Shown in pieces: positions 1 to 5,727 of a stretch of 5,759 bases of DNA. A model generated the notes under the pieces. That model saw only the letters and a list, made by a program, of their open reading frames with translations. It was not told where the DNA came from and did not search any database. Where the stretch lies: contig URNF01000122.1 in the NCBI GenBank assembly GCA_900549155.1, forward strand, positions 1-5,759, read 5' to 3'. Position 1 is the first letter of the stretch; every line of letters starts with the position of its first letter. The DNA comes from an uncultured Oscillospiraceae bacterium. Lineage in GTDB: Bacteria; Bacillota; Clostridia; Oscillospirales; Acutalibacteraceae. A program made the translations under genes and the position numbers.

Positions 1-865
1 CCATTCCATCGCCCGCCATACCGCCTGCGGCGGGCAGCGACGCCACCTGTGCTGTCGGCAGCTGCACCCGCTCCAAAAGCGAAAATGCGTGCGCATACAG
101 CTTCATGTGATCGTTCCAATAGTCTCCGCCATTGAGTGTCACCGCCACAACGGTCACGCCGTTTCTCTCCGCCGCCGACACAAGACATTTGCCCGACCGT
201 TTTGTGAAGCCGGTTTTCATGCCGATGCAGCCGTCATACAGCTTCAAAAGGCGGTTGTGGTTGCTCACCCACACCTCGCGCTTCGGCGCGCCGAAATACA
301 CGCGCGCCGTTTTCGTGGCACACACCTGCCGCAAAAAATCGTTTTGCAGCACCGCGCGCCCGAGCAGCGCCATGTCATAGGCGGATGCGCCGTGTCCCGC
401 CGCATCCAAGCCCGACGGCGTGACAAAATGGCTGTCGTGCATGCCGAGCGCTGCCGCCTTGGCGTTCATGAGATCGGAAAAGGCGGGCAGGCTGTCCGCC
501 ACCGACAGTGCGGCGGCGTTGGCGGCATCGTTGCCCGAGACCAGTAAAAGACCGGTCAGAAGATCGGACACCGTGATCTTGTCCCCCGCACGCAGTCCGA
601 GCGCCGAGCCTTCCACGGCGACCGCAGCCGCCGAAACGGTCAGTTCCCTGTCAAGCGGCAGCGTTTCCGCCGTCAAAAGTGCTGTCATCAACTTAGTGGT
701 GCTTGCCATCGGTCGCGCCGTGTGCGCGTCCTTTTCATACAGCACCTCGCCGCTCTCCGCTTCCATCACCACCGCCGACGACGAGGAAAGCGGCGGCACC
801 TCCGCCGCGATCGGCACAAAGAGACAAAGAAGCAGCAACAAGCCTGTTCCGATTTTTTTATACAC
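1..865 (-). CDS. Serine-type D-Ala-D-Ala carboxypeptidase (peptidase S11), 3' end cut by window
   Basis: This is a low-molecular-weight penicillin-binding protein that removes the terminal D-alanine from peptidoglycan stem peptides outside the membrane. The 288 visible residues start with a signal peptide (Lys3-Lys4, a Leu-rich core at about 9-17, probable cleavage near Ala20-Ala21). All three active-site motifs are present: S55-T-T-K58 (SxxK, nucleophile Ser55), S110-G-N112 (SxN) and K217-T-G219. The catalytic domain is therefore complete, and the missing part is the C-terminal PBP5-type domain. The frame is open to the window edge with no disruption. GTG at 865 is preferred because a G-rich Shine-Dalgarno-like stretch (GGGTGGGTGG, 870-879) lies just upstream and the hydrophobic signal begins right after it. 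An in-frame ATG at 883 would add six residues but has no ribosome site. It is the last visible gene of the scpAB-ytfJ operon, behind a strong hairpin (870-904). The context suggests a DacB/DacF-like role in vegetative or spore peptidoglycan, but the sequence does not decide which. Confidence 0.95.
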   Translation of the reverse strand, partial: MYKKIGTGLLLLLCLFVPIAAEVPPLSSSSAVVMEAESGEVLYEKDAHTARPMASTTKLMTALLTAETLPLDRELTVSAAAVAVEGSALGLRAGDKITVSDLLTGLLLVSGNDAANAAALSVADSLPAFSDLMNAKAAALGMHDSHFVTPSGLDAAGHGASAYDMALLGRAVLQNDFLRQVCATKTARVYFGAPKREVWVSNHNRLLKLYDGCIGMKTGFTKRSGKCLVSAAERNGVTVVAVTLNGGDYWNDHMKLYAHAFSLLERVQLPTAQVASLPAAGGMAGDGM

Positions 866-869
866 AATA

Positions 870-904
870 CCACCCACCCGCATCTATACTATGCGGGTGG
901 GTGG
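870..904 (-). promoter_or_regulatory. Perfect 14-bp inverted repeat between ytfJ and the carboxypeptidase gene
   Basis: The arms CCACCCACCCGCAT (870-883) and ATGCGGGTGGGTGG (891-904) are exact reverse complements around a 7-nt loop, with 10 of 14 pairs G-C. In the minus-strand transcript the hairpin begins 7 nt after the ytfJ stop codon. Its second arm contains both the in-frame ATG at 883 and the G-rich Shine-Dalgarno-like stretch of the GTG start at 865. The following bases (TATTGTGTAT) are only moderately U-rich. It could be a leaky intrinsic terminator that lowers carboxypeptidase expression, a translation-blocking hairpin, or both. The structure is certain from the sequence, but its function is inferred. 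Confidence 0.7.
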
Positions 905-911
905 CAACACA

Positions 912-1343
912 TTACAGTGTATCGTCCAGCGCTTCCTCGACCGCCTCTTTGGCTTCCTCGGCACGCTTTTTGTCTTTTTTGCGGTTAAAGAGTCCGCTCA
1001 CCGTCTCCACCAGATCGGGCACCATGCTCACCACACGATCCGCATTGTCGGGCTTCGAGACGATCGGCATGAGCCGCACGTTGCCCTCGGTGATGACCAA
1101 AAAGGCGATCGGCGTGATGTTGATGCCCGCGCCTGCGCCGCCGCCGAACAGCGAATCGGCGTTCTTTGCGGGCAGATCACTGCCGCCGGACGCAAAGCCA
1201 TAGGAGATCTTGGAGACGGGGATCACCGTTGTGCCGTTCGGCGCGGTGATGGGATCGCCGATCACCGTGCTGGTGTCCACCGCCTCGCGAATTTTCTCGA
1301 TCGAAACGCCCAAAAGGTTTTTCACATTATTGCTTTCTGCCAT
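912..1343 (-). CDS. ytfJ: GerW/YtfJ-family sporulation protein
   Basis: This 143-residue protein matches the YtfJ (GerW) family. Visible hallmarks are the conserved core VIGDPITAPNGTTVIPVSKISYGF read from residue 27, the A51-S-G-G54 turn, the glycine-rich F66-G-G-G-A-G-A-G segment (66-73), and the P78-I-A-F-L-V strand. A charged, helical Lys/Glu-rich tail follows from about 121. In Bacillus subtilis the family member is a forespore-made protein linked to spore germination, and the exact biochemical role is unsettled. The length is typical. The ATG at 1343 lies inside the end of the DUF2953 gene (17-nt overlap), with AAAGGA about 9 nt upstream, so translation is probably coupled. There is no signal peptide or membrane segment, so it is cytosolic. 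Its presence is the best marker that the host is a spore former or descends from one. Confidence 0.95.
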   Translation of the reverse strand: MAESNNVKNLLGVSIEKIREAVDTSTVIGDPITAPNGTTVIPVSKISYGFASGGSDLPAKNADSLFGGGAGAGINITPIAFLVITEGNVRLMPIVSKPDNADRVVSMVPDLVETVSGLFNRKKDKKRAEEAKEAVEEALDDTL

Positions 1344-1974
1344 CTGTATCCGTCCTTTCTTCCTGCTTGTCCTTTATATACATGCGTAAAAATCCGCATA
1401 AAAAGCCGATTGCCGCGCCGAGCAGGCGCCATACCGCCACATGTCCGCACACCTCAACCAGCACCGCGCCGCCCTCACCGGCAAAATCCGGTCCGATGCG
1501 CACGGTGCGCTCCTTGATGCGCATGCCGGCATAAAGCAGCGTCAGCGCAGGATAGGCGACCGCGCACACCTGTCCGTAGTGCACGGCAGTGGCAGCGGCA
1601 TCCTCGCCGGGCACGCGCAGCTCCAGCCGCAGATGCCGCACCGTCACGGCGCGCAGCATCCGCCCCGCAGCGGTCTTCAAAAGTCCCGCAAGTCTGCCGA
1701 GCCAGTGCAGCGTGGCGCCGAGTCCGTCCTTGCGGAAAGAGTCGCCGAGCGATTTGAGAAACGAGGAAGCCGTTTCTTCCTGCTTCTCTTCCCGCTCTTT
1801 TTGCTTTTTCTTTTTCGGTTTCTTTTCCTTTTGCGGGAGCAGGTGCAGCGGGACACCCCACACGCGCACGGTAAGGCGCGGCTGCTCCCGATAATAAAAA
1901 CGGAAGGTGACGGGGGCGAACAGAATGAGACATAAGAGCGCCGCAATTCCGAGAAGAATATACACCGCCGTCAC
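1327..1974 (-). CDS. DUF2953-family membrane protein
   Basis: This 215-residue protein has unknown function. It has an N-terminal membrane segment (about 4-24), a very basic and charged stretch rich in Lys and Glu (about 48-68), and a central domain with the pattern G123-E-D-A-A-A-T-A then Y133-G-Q that I associate with DUF2953. A second hydrophobic segment follows near the C-terminus (about 179-199). The start is GTG at 1974, the second of two overlapping GTGs, with GGAGG 7 nt upstream. It begins 19 nt after the scpB stop and overlaps ytfJ by 17 nt. DUF2953 next to ytfJ is, as I recall, a standing pairing in Clostridia, and this suggests a sporulation-linked envelope role. No catalytic motif is visible. 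The T-rich plus-strand run at about 1795-1836 is simply the complement of the lysine codons. Confidence 0.88.
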   Translation of the reverse strand: MTAVYILLGIAALLCLILFAPVTFRFYYREQPRLTVRVWGVPLHLLPQKEKKPKKKKQKEREEKQEETASSFLKSLGDSFRKDGLGATLHWLGRLAGLLKTAAGRMLRAVTVRHLRLELRVPGEDAAATAVHYGQVCAVAYPALTLLYAGMRIKERTVRIGPDFAGEGGAVLVEVCGHVAVWRLLGAAIGFLCGFLRMYIKDKQEERTDTDGRKQ

Positions 1975-1993
1975 ACGATCGCCTCCGTTTTCC

Positions 1994-2608
1994 TTAGTTT
2001 ACCGCATTTTCCGCCGTTGTATCCACAGTAATATGCGCCTGGGCGTCCTGCTCCTCGATCACCTCTTGCAGCGTCGTATCCTGCATGGTGTCATCGTCCT
2101 CATGCGGCAGCGGCGGCAGTTGACCGAGCGCAGAAATGGAAAAGCTGCGCAAAAACGTCGGGGTCGTGCCGTATAAAAGCGGTCTGCCGGGCAGCTCCAA
2201 CCGCCCTTTTTCTTCCACCAAATTTTTCGTCAGCAATCCCTGCAGCACCGCGCCGCAGTCCACGCCGCGCACCTGCTCGACAAATGCTTTTGTCACCGGC
2301 TGGTTATAGGCGACGATTGCCAGCACCTCCATCGCCGCCTGTGACAGCGGCACGTTGCGGCGTATATCCATCGCCGTACGCACATAGGCGGCATATTCCT
2401 TGCGGGTACAAAGCTGATAGGCGTCGTCGAGCTTCACCGCCATCACACCGCCGCCGCGCGCATTGAAAGCGTGCAGCCAGTCGTCGGCAATGCGCCCGAC
2501 CGTTTCCTCGTCCAGCTCCAACACCTGCGCCAACCGCGCCGTCCCCACCGGCTCGCCGCCGGCAAAAACGATCGCTTCGATCGCCGCCTGATACTGTTTA
2601 ATCTCCAT
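1994..2608 (-). CDS. scpB: Segregation and condensation protein B (ScpB)
   Basis: ScpB is the dimeric winged-helix subunit that binds the ScpA kleisin in the SMC-ScpAB condensin complex, which compacts and separates newly copied chromosome origins. The 204 residues show the family core: an N-terminal helix with A12-I-V-F-A-G-G-E-P, then L88-S-Q-A-A-M-E-V-L-A-I-V-A-Y-N-Q-P-V-T at 88-106, and P140-G-R-P-L-L-Y-G-T-T leading to an L164-P-P-L-P end. The residues after about 169 form an acidic, probably disordered tail. Longer in-frame starts exist, but ATG at 2608 is chosen because GGAGG lies 6 nt upstream and the family N-terminus begins there. The start sits inside the scpA 3' end (11-nt overlap), which implies coupled translation and matched ScpA/ScpB dosage. 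Confidence 0.97.
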   Translation of the reverse strand: MEIKQYQAAIEAIVFAGGEPVGTARLAQVLELDEETVGRIADDWLHAFNARGGGVMAVKLDDAYQLCTRKEYAAYVRTAMDIRRNVPLSQAAMEVLAIVAYNQPVTKAFVEQVRGVDCGAVLQGLLTKNLVEEKGRLELPGRPLLYGTTPTFLRSFSISALGQLPPLPHEDDDTMQDTTLQEVIEEQDAQAHITVDTTAENAVN

Positions 2609-3362
2609 CGGTCTCCTCCGTGTCATATTCCGAGCGGAACGCCGCCCCGTTATCCGCATCCGCCTGCATGCACACCGAAAGCTCCTTGCCCTCGCCGTCC
2701 ACGCGGATGCGCCGCGCTTTCATCAGCTCAAGCAGTGCCAAAAAGGTGGCGACAAGATCCGACTTGGACTCTGCTCCTTCAAACAGCGTTTCATACCGCA
2801 CGGTTTTTCTTTCCCGCAGACTGTGCAGCACATAGACGATCTTCGACGAGACCGACACGATCTTGCGCGCAACGATGCCGGAAAACGCCTGTGCGGGAGG
2901 CGGCAACCGCCGCTTGCCGCGTCCCGCGGCGGACAGATAGGCGTCAAACAATTCCTGCGGCTCGTGTATGCGGCGATAGGTATAGTCGGGGGCAATCTCC
3001 TCCGGCTCGCGCACAAAAAGCTCGCTGCCGATATATTGCGCCGCCAAACGGCGCGCCGCTTCCTGACACAGCTTGTATTCCACCAGCTGACCGGTCAGCT
3101 CCTGCCGCATCTGCTCCGCTTCATCCTCATATTTGGGCAAAAGCATCGCAGACTTCATCTGCACCAGCCGCGCCGCCATTTCGAGAAATTCGCTCGCGAT
3201 GTCCAGATCGAGACTTTTCATCTGTTCGATGGCATCAAGATATTGCCGCAAAATTTCCGCGATCGGGATGTCATAGATATTCAGTTTGTTCTTCTGTATC
3301 AGATACAACAGAAGATCGAGCGGCCCCTCAAAGGTGGGCAGCCGATAGGAAATCGCATCCAT
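2598..3362 (-). CDS. scpA: Segregation and condensation protein A (ScpA, kleisin)
   Basis: ScpA is the kleisin that bridges the SMC heads and recruits ScpB. The 254 residues show the signature F11-E-G-P-L-D-L-L-L-Y-L-I near the N-terminus, the helix A64-R-L-V-Q-M-K-S-A-M-L-L-P at 64-76, a charged helical middle (about 78-110), a variable linker with R147-G-K-R-R-L-P-P-P, and a C-terminal winged helix (about 186-222) that would contact the other SMC head. The length is normal. The start ATG at 3362 has GAGGAG 8 nt upstream, placed directly after the stop of the M50 protease gene (15-nt gap). The short acidic tail (Y246-D-T-E-E-T-D-G-D) is encoded by the sequence that also carries the scpB ribosome site. 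Confidence 0.97.
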   Translation of the reverse strand: MDAISYRLPTFEGPLDLLLYLIQKNKLNIYDIPIAEILRQYLDAIEQMKSLDLDIASEFLEMAARLVQMKSAMLLPKYEDEAEQMRQELTGQLVEYKLCQEAARRLAAQYIGSELFVREPEEIAPDYTYRRIHEPQELFDAYLSAAGRGKRRLPPPAQAFSGIVARKIVSVSSKIVYVLHSLRERKTVRYETLFEGAESKSDLVATFLALLELMKARRIRVDGEGKELSVCMQADADNGAAFRSEYDTEETDGD

Positions 3363-3377
3363 GCGTCCGACTCCTCT

Positions 3378-4067
3378 TTACAGATATCCGTTGAACAGGT
3401 CGGCAAAGCCGAACAGCCGACCGATAAGATCACACACCGCGTTCTCCACGATGTCAAGCGGCGTGCGCAGCACGCCCAAAAACAGCAGTACCATGAGCAC
3501 CAGCGTGATCTGCTGACTGTAGCGTTCCAGAGTGTAGGTCCATTTTTCCGGCAGAAACAGCCCGAAGATGCGCGAGCCGTCCAAAGGCGGAATGGGCAGC
3601 AGGTTGAAAACAGCAAGCCCGATGTTCACCTGTGCGATCACACCGATCAGCACCAGCCACAGATAGGACAGCACATCAATGTCGGTGATCCACAGGCAGC
3701 ACACGCGAAAGATCGCGACCGCCGCCACCGCCATCAGCAGGTTTGAGACAGGCCCCGCCAGCGCCGTGAGCGCCATGTCCCGCTTGCGGTTGCGGAAATT
3801 GAACGGATTGACCGGCACAGGCTTTGCATAGCCGACCCCGACCAAAACCAGCATCAGCGTGCCGAACGGGTCAAGGTGGCGCAAAGGATTGAGCGTCAGC
3901 CTGCCGTTCCATTTCGCCGTGTCATCCCCCAAAAGGTGCGCCGCCAGAGCGTGCGCAAATTCGTGAAACGGCAGCACGGCAAACACCATGATTGCATATG
4001 CAAACAGCGTGAACATCAGCTGTGCAAACGAAACGTTTCCGATGTCCGATATCAGCCAAGGCAGCAT
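3378..4067 (-). CDS. Site-2-protease family M50 membrane metalloprotease
   Basis: This is a small polytopic membrane zinc protease that would cleave substrates within or next to the bilayer. It carries H35-E-F-A-H39 (HExxH zinc motif, catalytic Glu36) at the end of the first membrane segment and the second signature N155-L-L-P-I-P-P-L-D-G164, whose Asp163 is the expected third zinc ligand. The conserved A104-G-P-V-S-N stretch follows the loop. Hydrophobic segments lie at about 13-34, 70-80, 99-120, 134-157 and 186-204. With no PDZ or CBS domain visible, its 229 residues fit the short COG1994-like group often found beside scpA, not RseP or SpoIVFB. The start at 4067 is preferred to the ATG at 4073 because AAGGAG sits 7 nt before it and only 1 nt before the other. 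It is the first gene after its own promoter. Its substrate is unknown. Confidence 0.94.
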   Translation of the reverse strand: MLPWLISDIGNVSFAQLMFTLFAYAIMVFAVLPFHEFAHALAAHLLGDDTAKWNGRLTLNPLRHLDPFGTLMLVLVGVGYAKPVPVNPFNFRNRKRDMALTALAGPVSNLLMAVAAVAIFRVCCLWITDIDVLSYLWLVLIGVIAQVNIGLAVFNLLPIPPLDGSRIFGLFLPEKWTYTLERYSQQITLVLMVLLFLGVLRTPLDIVENAVCDLIGRLFGFADLFNGYL

Positions 4068-4097
4068 AGCCATTCTCCTTTAAGTGCAGATACACAC

Positions 4098-4126
4098 AGT
4101 ATAACAGATTATTTTCGAAATTACAA
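4098..4126 (-). promoter_or_regulatory. Sigma-A-type promoter of the M50-scpAB-ytfJ operon
   Basis: On the minus strand a TTGTAA -35 box (4121-4126) and a TATACT -10 box (4098-4103) are separated by exactly 17 nt. Transcription should start near 4091, giving a leader of about 24 nt that contains AAGGAG (4075-4080). A TTTCGAAA palindrome (4113-4120) fills part of the spacer next to the -35 box. It might be an operator, but an 8-bp palindrome in AT-rich DNA is weak evidence. Confidence 0.78.
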
Positions 4127-4127
4127 G

Positions 4128-4149
4128 AAAAAAGACTGCATCAGCAGCC
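4128..4149 (-). terminator. Intrinsic terminator of the DUF3267-acetyltransferase unit
   Basis: Read on the minus strand, GGCTGC, loop TGAT and GCAGTC form a 6-bp stem (one G-U pair), followed at once by six T residues. The acetyltransferase stop codon TGA (4141-4143) is the loop itself, so the stem is partly coding. The -35 box of the next operon begins 1 nt after the T-run. Confidence 0.72.
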
Positions 4150-4926
4150 TTTCGTCTTTTGTATTCTTGCCAACATCGTCCCGTCGATCTGATTGACCGT
4201 GACAAACCGTCCGTCATAAAACACCGCCCAGTTGTTGAACACGCAGGGAAGCGCTTTGGCAGTTTCCGGAGAGTCCACGTGCACAAAGCGGGCGGGAATG
4301 TCGTTTTCTGCGCAATACGTCCGCAGCTTTTCCACCCGTGCGGGAATGAAGGGGCACTGGTCGTCAAAATACACCGCAAGTCCTTTCTCCTCCACCGTTT
4401 GTGCCTTGGCGCGCGGCGCAAACTGCGGCGGCGGGGCATCGTCAAGGGAAAGAGCAAGCAGCGTATATTCCCCCGCCGTGTCCACTGTGCGAAACCCAAA
4501 TTTTTCCGCAAACGCCTGATCCGACAGCCACGCCTTTTGCTTTTTTGCGCCCAGCACACACACACCCGAACGCCCCTGCCGCTTTGCGTCGGCGATGCAG
4601 GACGCCATCAGCTGTCGCCCATAGCCATGCCCGCGCGGTGCGCCCTGTACCCAAAGGCAGTAGATATACAAATAGTTTTCCCCAAAAATCGGCGTCCACG
4701 CTGTTTCCAGCGGGGCATATTCGATGAACACGCACTCCCGTCCGACGAGCTTGCGGAAAACATGCCCTTCCGCAAGCCGCTCCCGCAGCCATGCGCGCTT
4801 TGCGTCTATGCCCGCATGTGCGCCCTTGCGGATGATGCAGCAAAGATGCTCCTCATCGATGTTTTCGGACGTAAGCTCGATAAATTCCGCGTCCGTTTCC
4901 GACACCTCTTTCCCCTTTTGTCTCAT
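4141..4926 (-). CDS. GNAT N-acetyltransferase with C-terminal YoaP-like domain
   Basis: This 261-residue, two-part cytosolic protein resembles the B. subtilis YoaP family, whose acceptor substrate is unknown. The N-terminal part (about 16-165) is a GNAT fold. It includes F67-I-E-Y, the strand Y85-L-Y-I-Y-C-L-W-V, and the acetyl-CoA pyrophosphate-binding motif R98-G-H-G-Y-G103 (R/Q-x-x-G-x-G/A). A proline-rich linker (164-171) leads to a thioredoxin-like segment (about 184-248) with Y186-F-D-D-Q-C-P-F. There is a single cysteine (Cys191) there and no CxxC pair. The start ATG at 4926 overlaps the DUF3267 stop as ATGA, which suggests coupled translation. A GTG at 4905, preceded by AAGGGG, would also fit the family's N-terminus and remove seven residues. 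The gene ends in an intrinsic terminator. The family call is from recognised sequence pattern, not a search. Confidence 0.9.
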   Translation of the reverse strand: MRQKGKEVSETDAEFIELTSENIDEEHLCCIIRKGAHAGIDAKRAWLRERLAEGHVFRKLVGRECVFIEYAPLETAWTPIFGENYLYIYCLWVQGAPRGHGYGRQLMASCIADAKRQGRSGVCVLGAKKQKAWLSDQAFAEKFGFRTVDTAGEYTLLALSLDDAPPPQFAPRAKAQTVEEKGLAVYFDDQCPFIPARVEKLRTYCAENDIPARFVHVDSPETAKALPCVFNNWAVFYDGRFVTVNQIDGTMLARIQKTKGC

Positions 4927-5501
4927 TCCCTTGAATACACCTTCATCCCCACACCGCTGTCCTGCACCAATATGTCGGACGGCAAACGCGAGAATTTCAC
5001 GGTCACGAACAGATCCCCCGCCGCACCCGACAGGTTGATGATCTGTATGAAATACACGACCCAAAACCACGCAGCGGGAACAAAGGCATTGATAACAGCA
5101 AGGATAACGCCCCACAAAACGACCGGCGCGAGCGCAATGAATATGTATGAACGTTTGTCATAGAAATCCGCACTGCCGGCAAAAGCATACAGCCCCGTGA
5201 AGCCGTATTTCACCTTTTTCGTTCCGCACATCTTCATGGCGATGCCGTGCACAAGCTCGTGGAGGATCATATACACAACCATCAAAACGAGCAGCGCACC
5301 CATGCGGATCAAGTAGCCACGCAGATCATCCTCTGTGTCAAAAAGCGAGGTGATCGGCACAAAACATTGCATCACGACCACCAAAACCGCCGCGATGCCG
5401 ATCGCCAGCAAATTCACCGCCACCGACAGCTTTTTGTTCTTTTGCAGATCGACGGCATAGATCTCCCTGTACCCCTCGGGCAGATTTCCGAGCGCTTTCA
5501 T
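4923..5501 (-). CDS. DUF3267-family membrane protein (putative zinc peptidase)
   Basis: This 192-residue membrane protein has hydrophobic segments at about 28-46, 67-80, 119-140 and 143-158. A zinc-protease-like H81-E-L-V-H85 sits at the end of the second segment, as in DUF3267 (a putative zincin family). A later N156-L-S-G-A-A-G-D163 stretch could supply a third metal ligand at Asp163. The G104-L-Y-A-F-A-G and A124-P-V-V segments between them resemble the usual spacing of this family. The start ATG at 5501 is chosen because a G-rich ribosome site (GGGGGTGA) lies just upstream and a promoter sits about 28 nt away. The open frame continues to 5690 but would cross that promoter and encode an improbable Lys/Arg-rich stretch. 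It is the first gene of a two-gene unit with the acetyltransferase. Peptidase activity is inferred only from the motif. Confidence 0.88.
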   Translation of the reverse strand: MKALGNLPEGYREIYAVDLQKNKKLSVAVNLLAIGIAAVLVVVMQCFVPITSLFDTEDDLRGYLIRMGALLVLMVVYMILHELVHGIAMKMCGTKKVKYGFTGLYAFAGSADFYDKRSYIFIALAPVVLWGVILAVINAFVPAAWFWVVYFIQIINLSGAAGDLFVTVKFSRLPSDILVQDSGVGMKVYSRE

Positions 5502-5528
5502 ACAGTCACCCCCATATTGATCAGGTAC

Positions 5529-5557
5529 AGTATACCATATCGGCAGCGTCGACGCAA
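5529..5557 (-). promoter_or_regulatory. Promoter of the DUF3267-acetyltransferase unit
   Basis: On the minus strand a TTGCGT -35-like box (5552-5557) and a TATACT -10 box (5529-5534) are spaced by 17 nt, with TGG just before the -10 box. The expected start near 5522 gives a leader of about 20 nt before the ATG at 5501, with the ribosome site at 5506-5513. The -10 box is good and the -35 box is weak. Confidence 0.62.
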
Positions 5558-5663
5558 GTGTCAGCAAAGCACCGACACGCCGCCGTCTGAACCGTTTTTT
5601 CTTCGGATTTTGTTTCACTTTTTTGCGGTGTGCCCTGCCGATAACAGTTTTTTCGGAAAACAC

Positions 5664-5691
5664 TTGACAATCGCCCTTTTTATGGTACAAT
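5664..5691 (+). promoter_or_regulatory. Strong sigma-A promoter of the tRNA gene
   Basis: A consensus -35 box TTGACA (5664-5669) is followed after 16 nt by TACAAT (5686-5691). Transcription should start at about 5697-5699, leaving a leader of roughly 30 nt before the mature tRNA end at 5728. This is the only near-consensus promoter in the window, as expected for a stable RNA gene. It is divergent from the DUF3267 promoter, with about 106 nt between the two -35 boxes. I see nothing clear in that gap beyond T-rich runs. Confidence 0.85.
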
Positions 5692-5727
5692 AGATAGCGT
5701 TCCTGAACAACTTTCGGGATCCAAAAC

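Noticed and set aside
884..890. A TATAGA-like -10 box in the loop of the 870-904 hairpin, as a promoter for the carboxypeptidase gene
   Set aside because: No reasonable -35 box lies 16-18 nt upstream (TGTGTT at best), and the match arises from the hairpin loop.
420..1517. Long plus-strand open frame (365 codons) antisense to the carboxypeptidase, ytfJ and DUF2953 genes
   Set aside because: It is low-complexity Ala/Arg/Pro/His-rich sequence with no recognisable motif, and it lies opposite three well-supported genes. High-GC coding DNA commonly leaves such antisense frames open.
1795..1836. T-rich low-complexity tract as a regulatory or repeat element
   Set aside because: It is the complement of the Lys/Glu codons of the basic segment in the DUF2953 protein.
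2471..3746. Two long plus-strand frames (2471-3394 and 2823-3746) opposite scpA, scpB and the M50 gene
   Set aside because: They are rich in Arg, His, Pro and Gln with no domain pattern, and they are antisense shadows of clearly identified genes.
4159..5163. Plus-strand open frame of 334 codons opposite the acetyltransferase and DUF3267 genes
   Set aside because: It has no recognisable motif, the composition is typical of an antisense shadow, and both minus-strand genes carry family hallmarks.
5593..5626. T-rich plus-strand runs as a possible terminator
   Set aside because: No stable GC-rich stem precedes the T-runs, and no plus-strand gene ends here.
5502..5690. N-terminal extension of the DUF3267 protein by 63 residues
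   Set aside because: The extension is Lys/Arg-rich and would span the gene's own -10 and -35 boxes as well as the tRNA promoter. A good ribosome site precedes the internal ATG at 5501.
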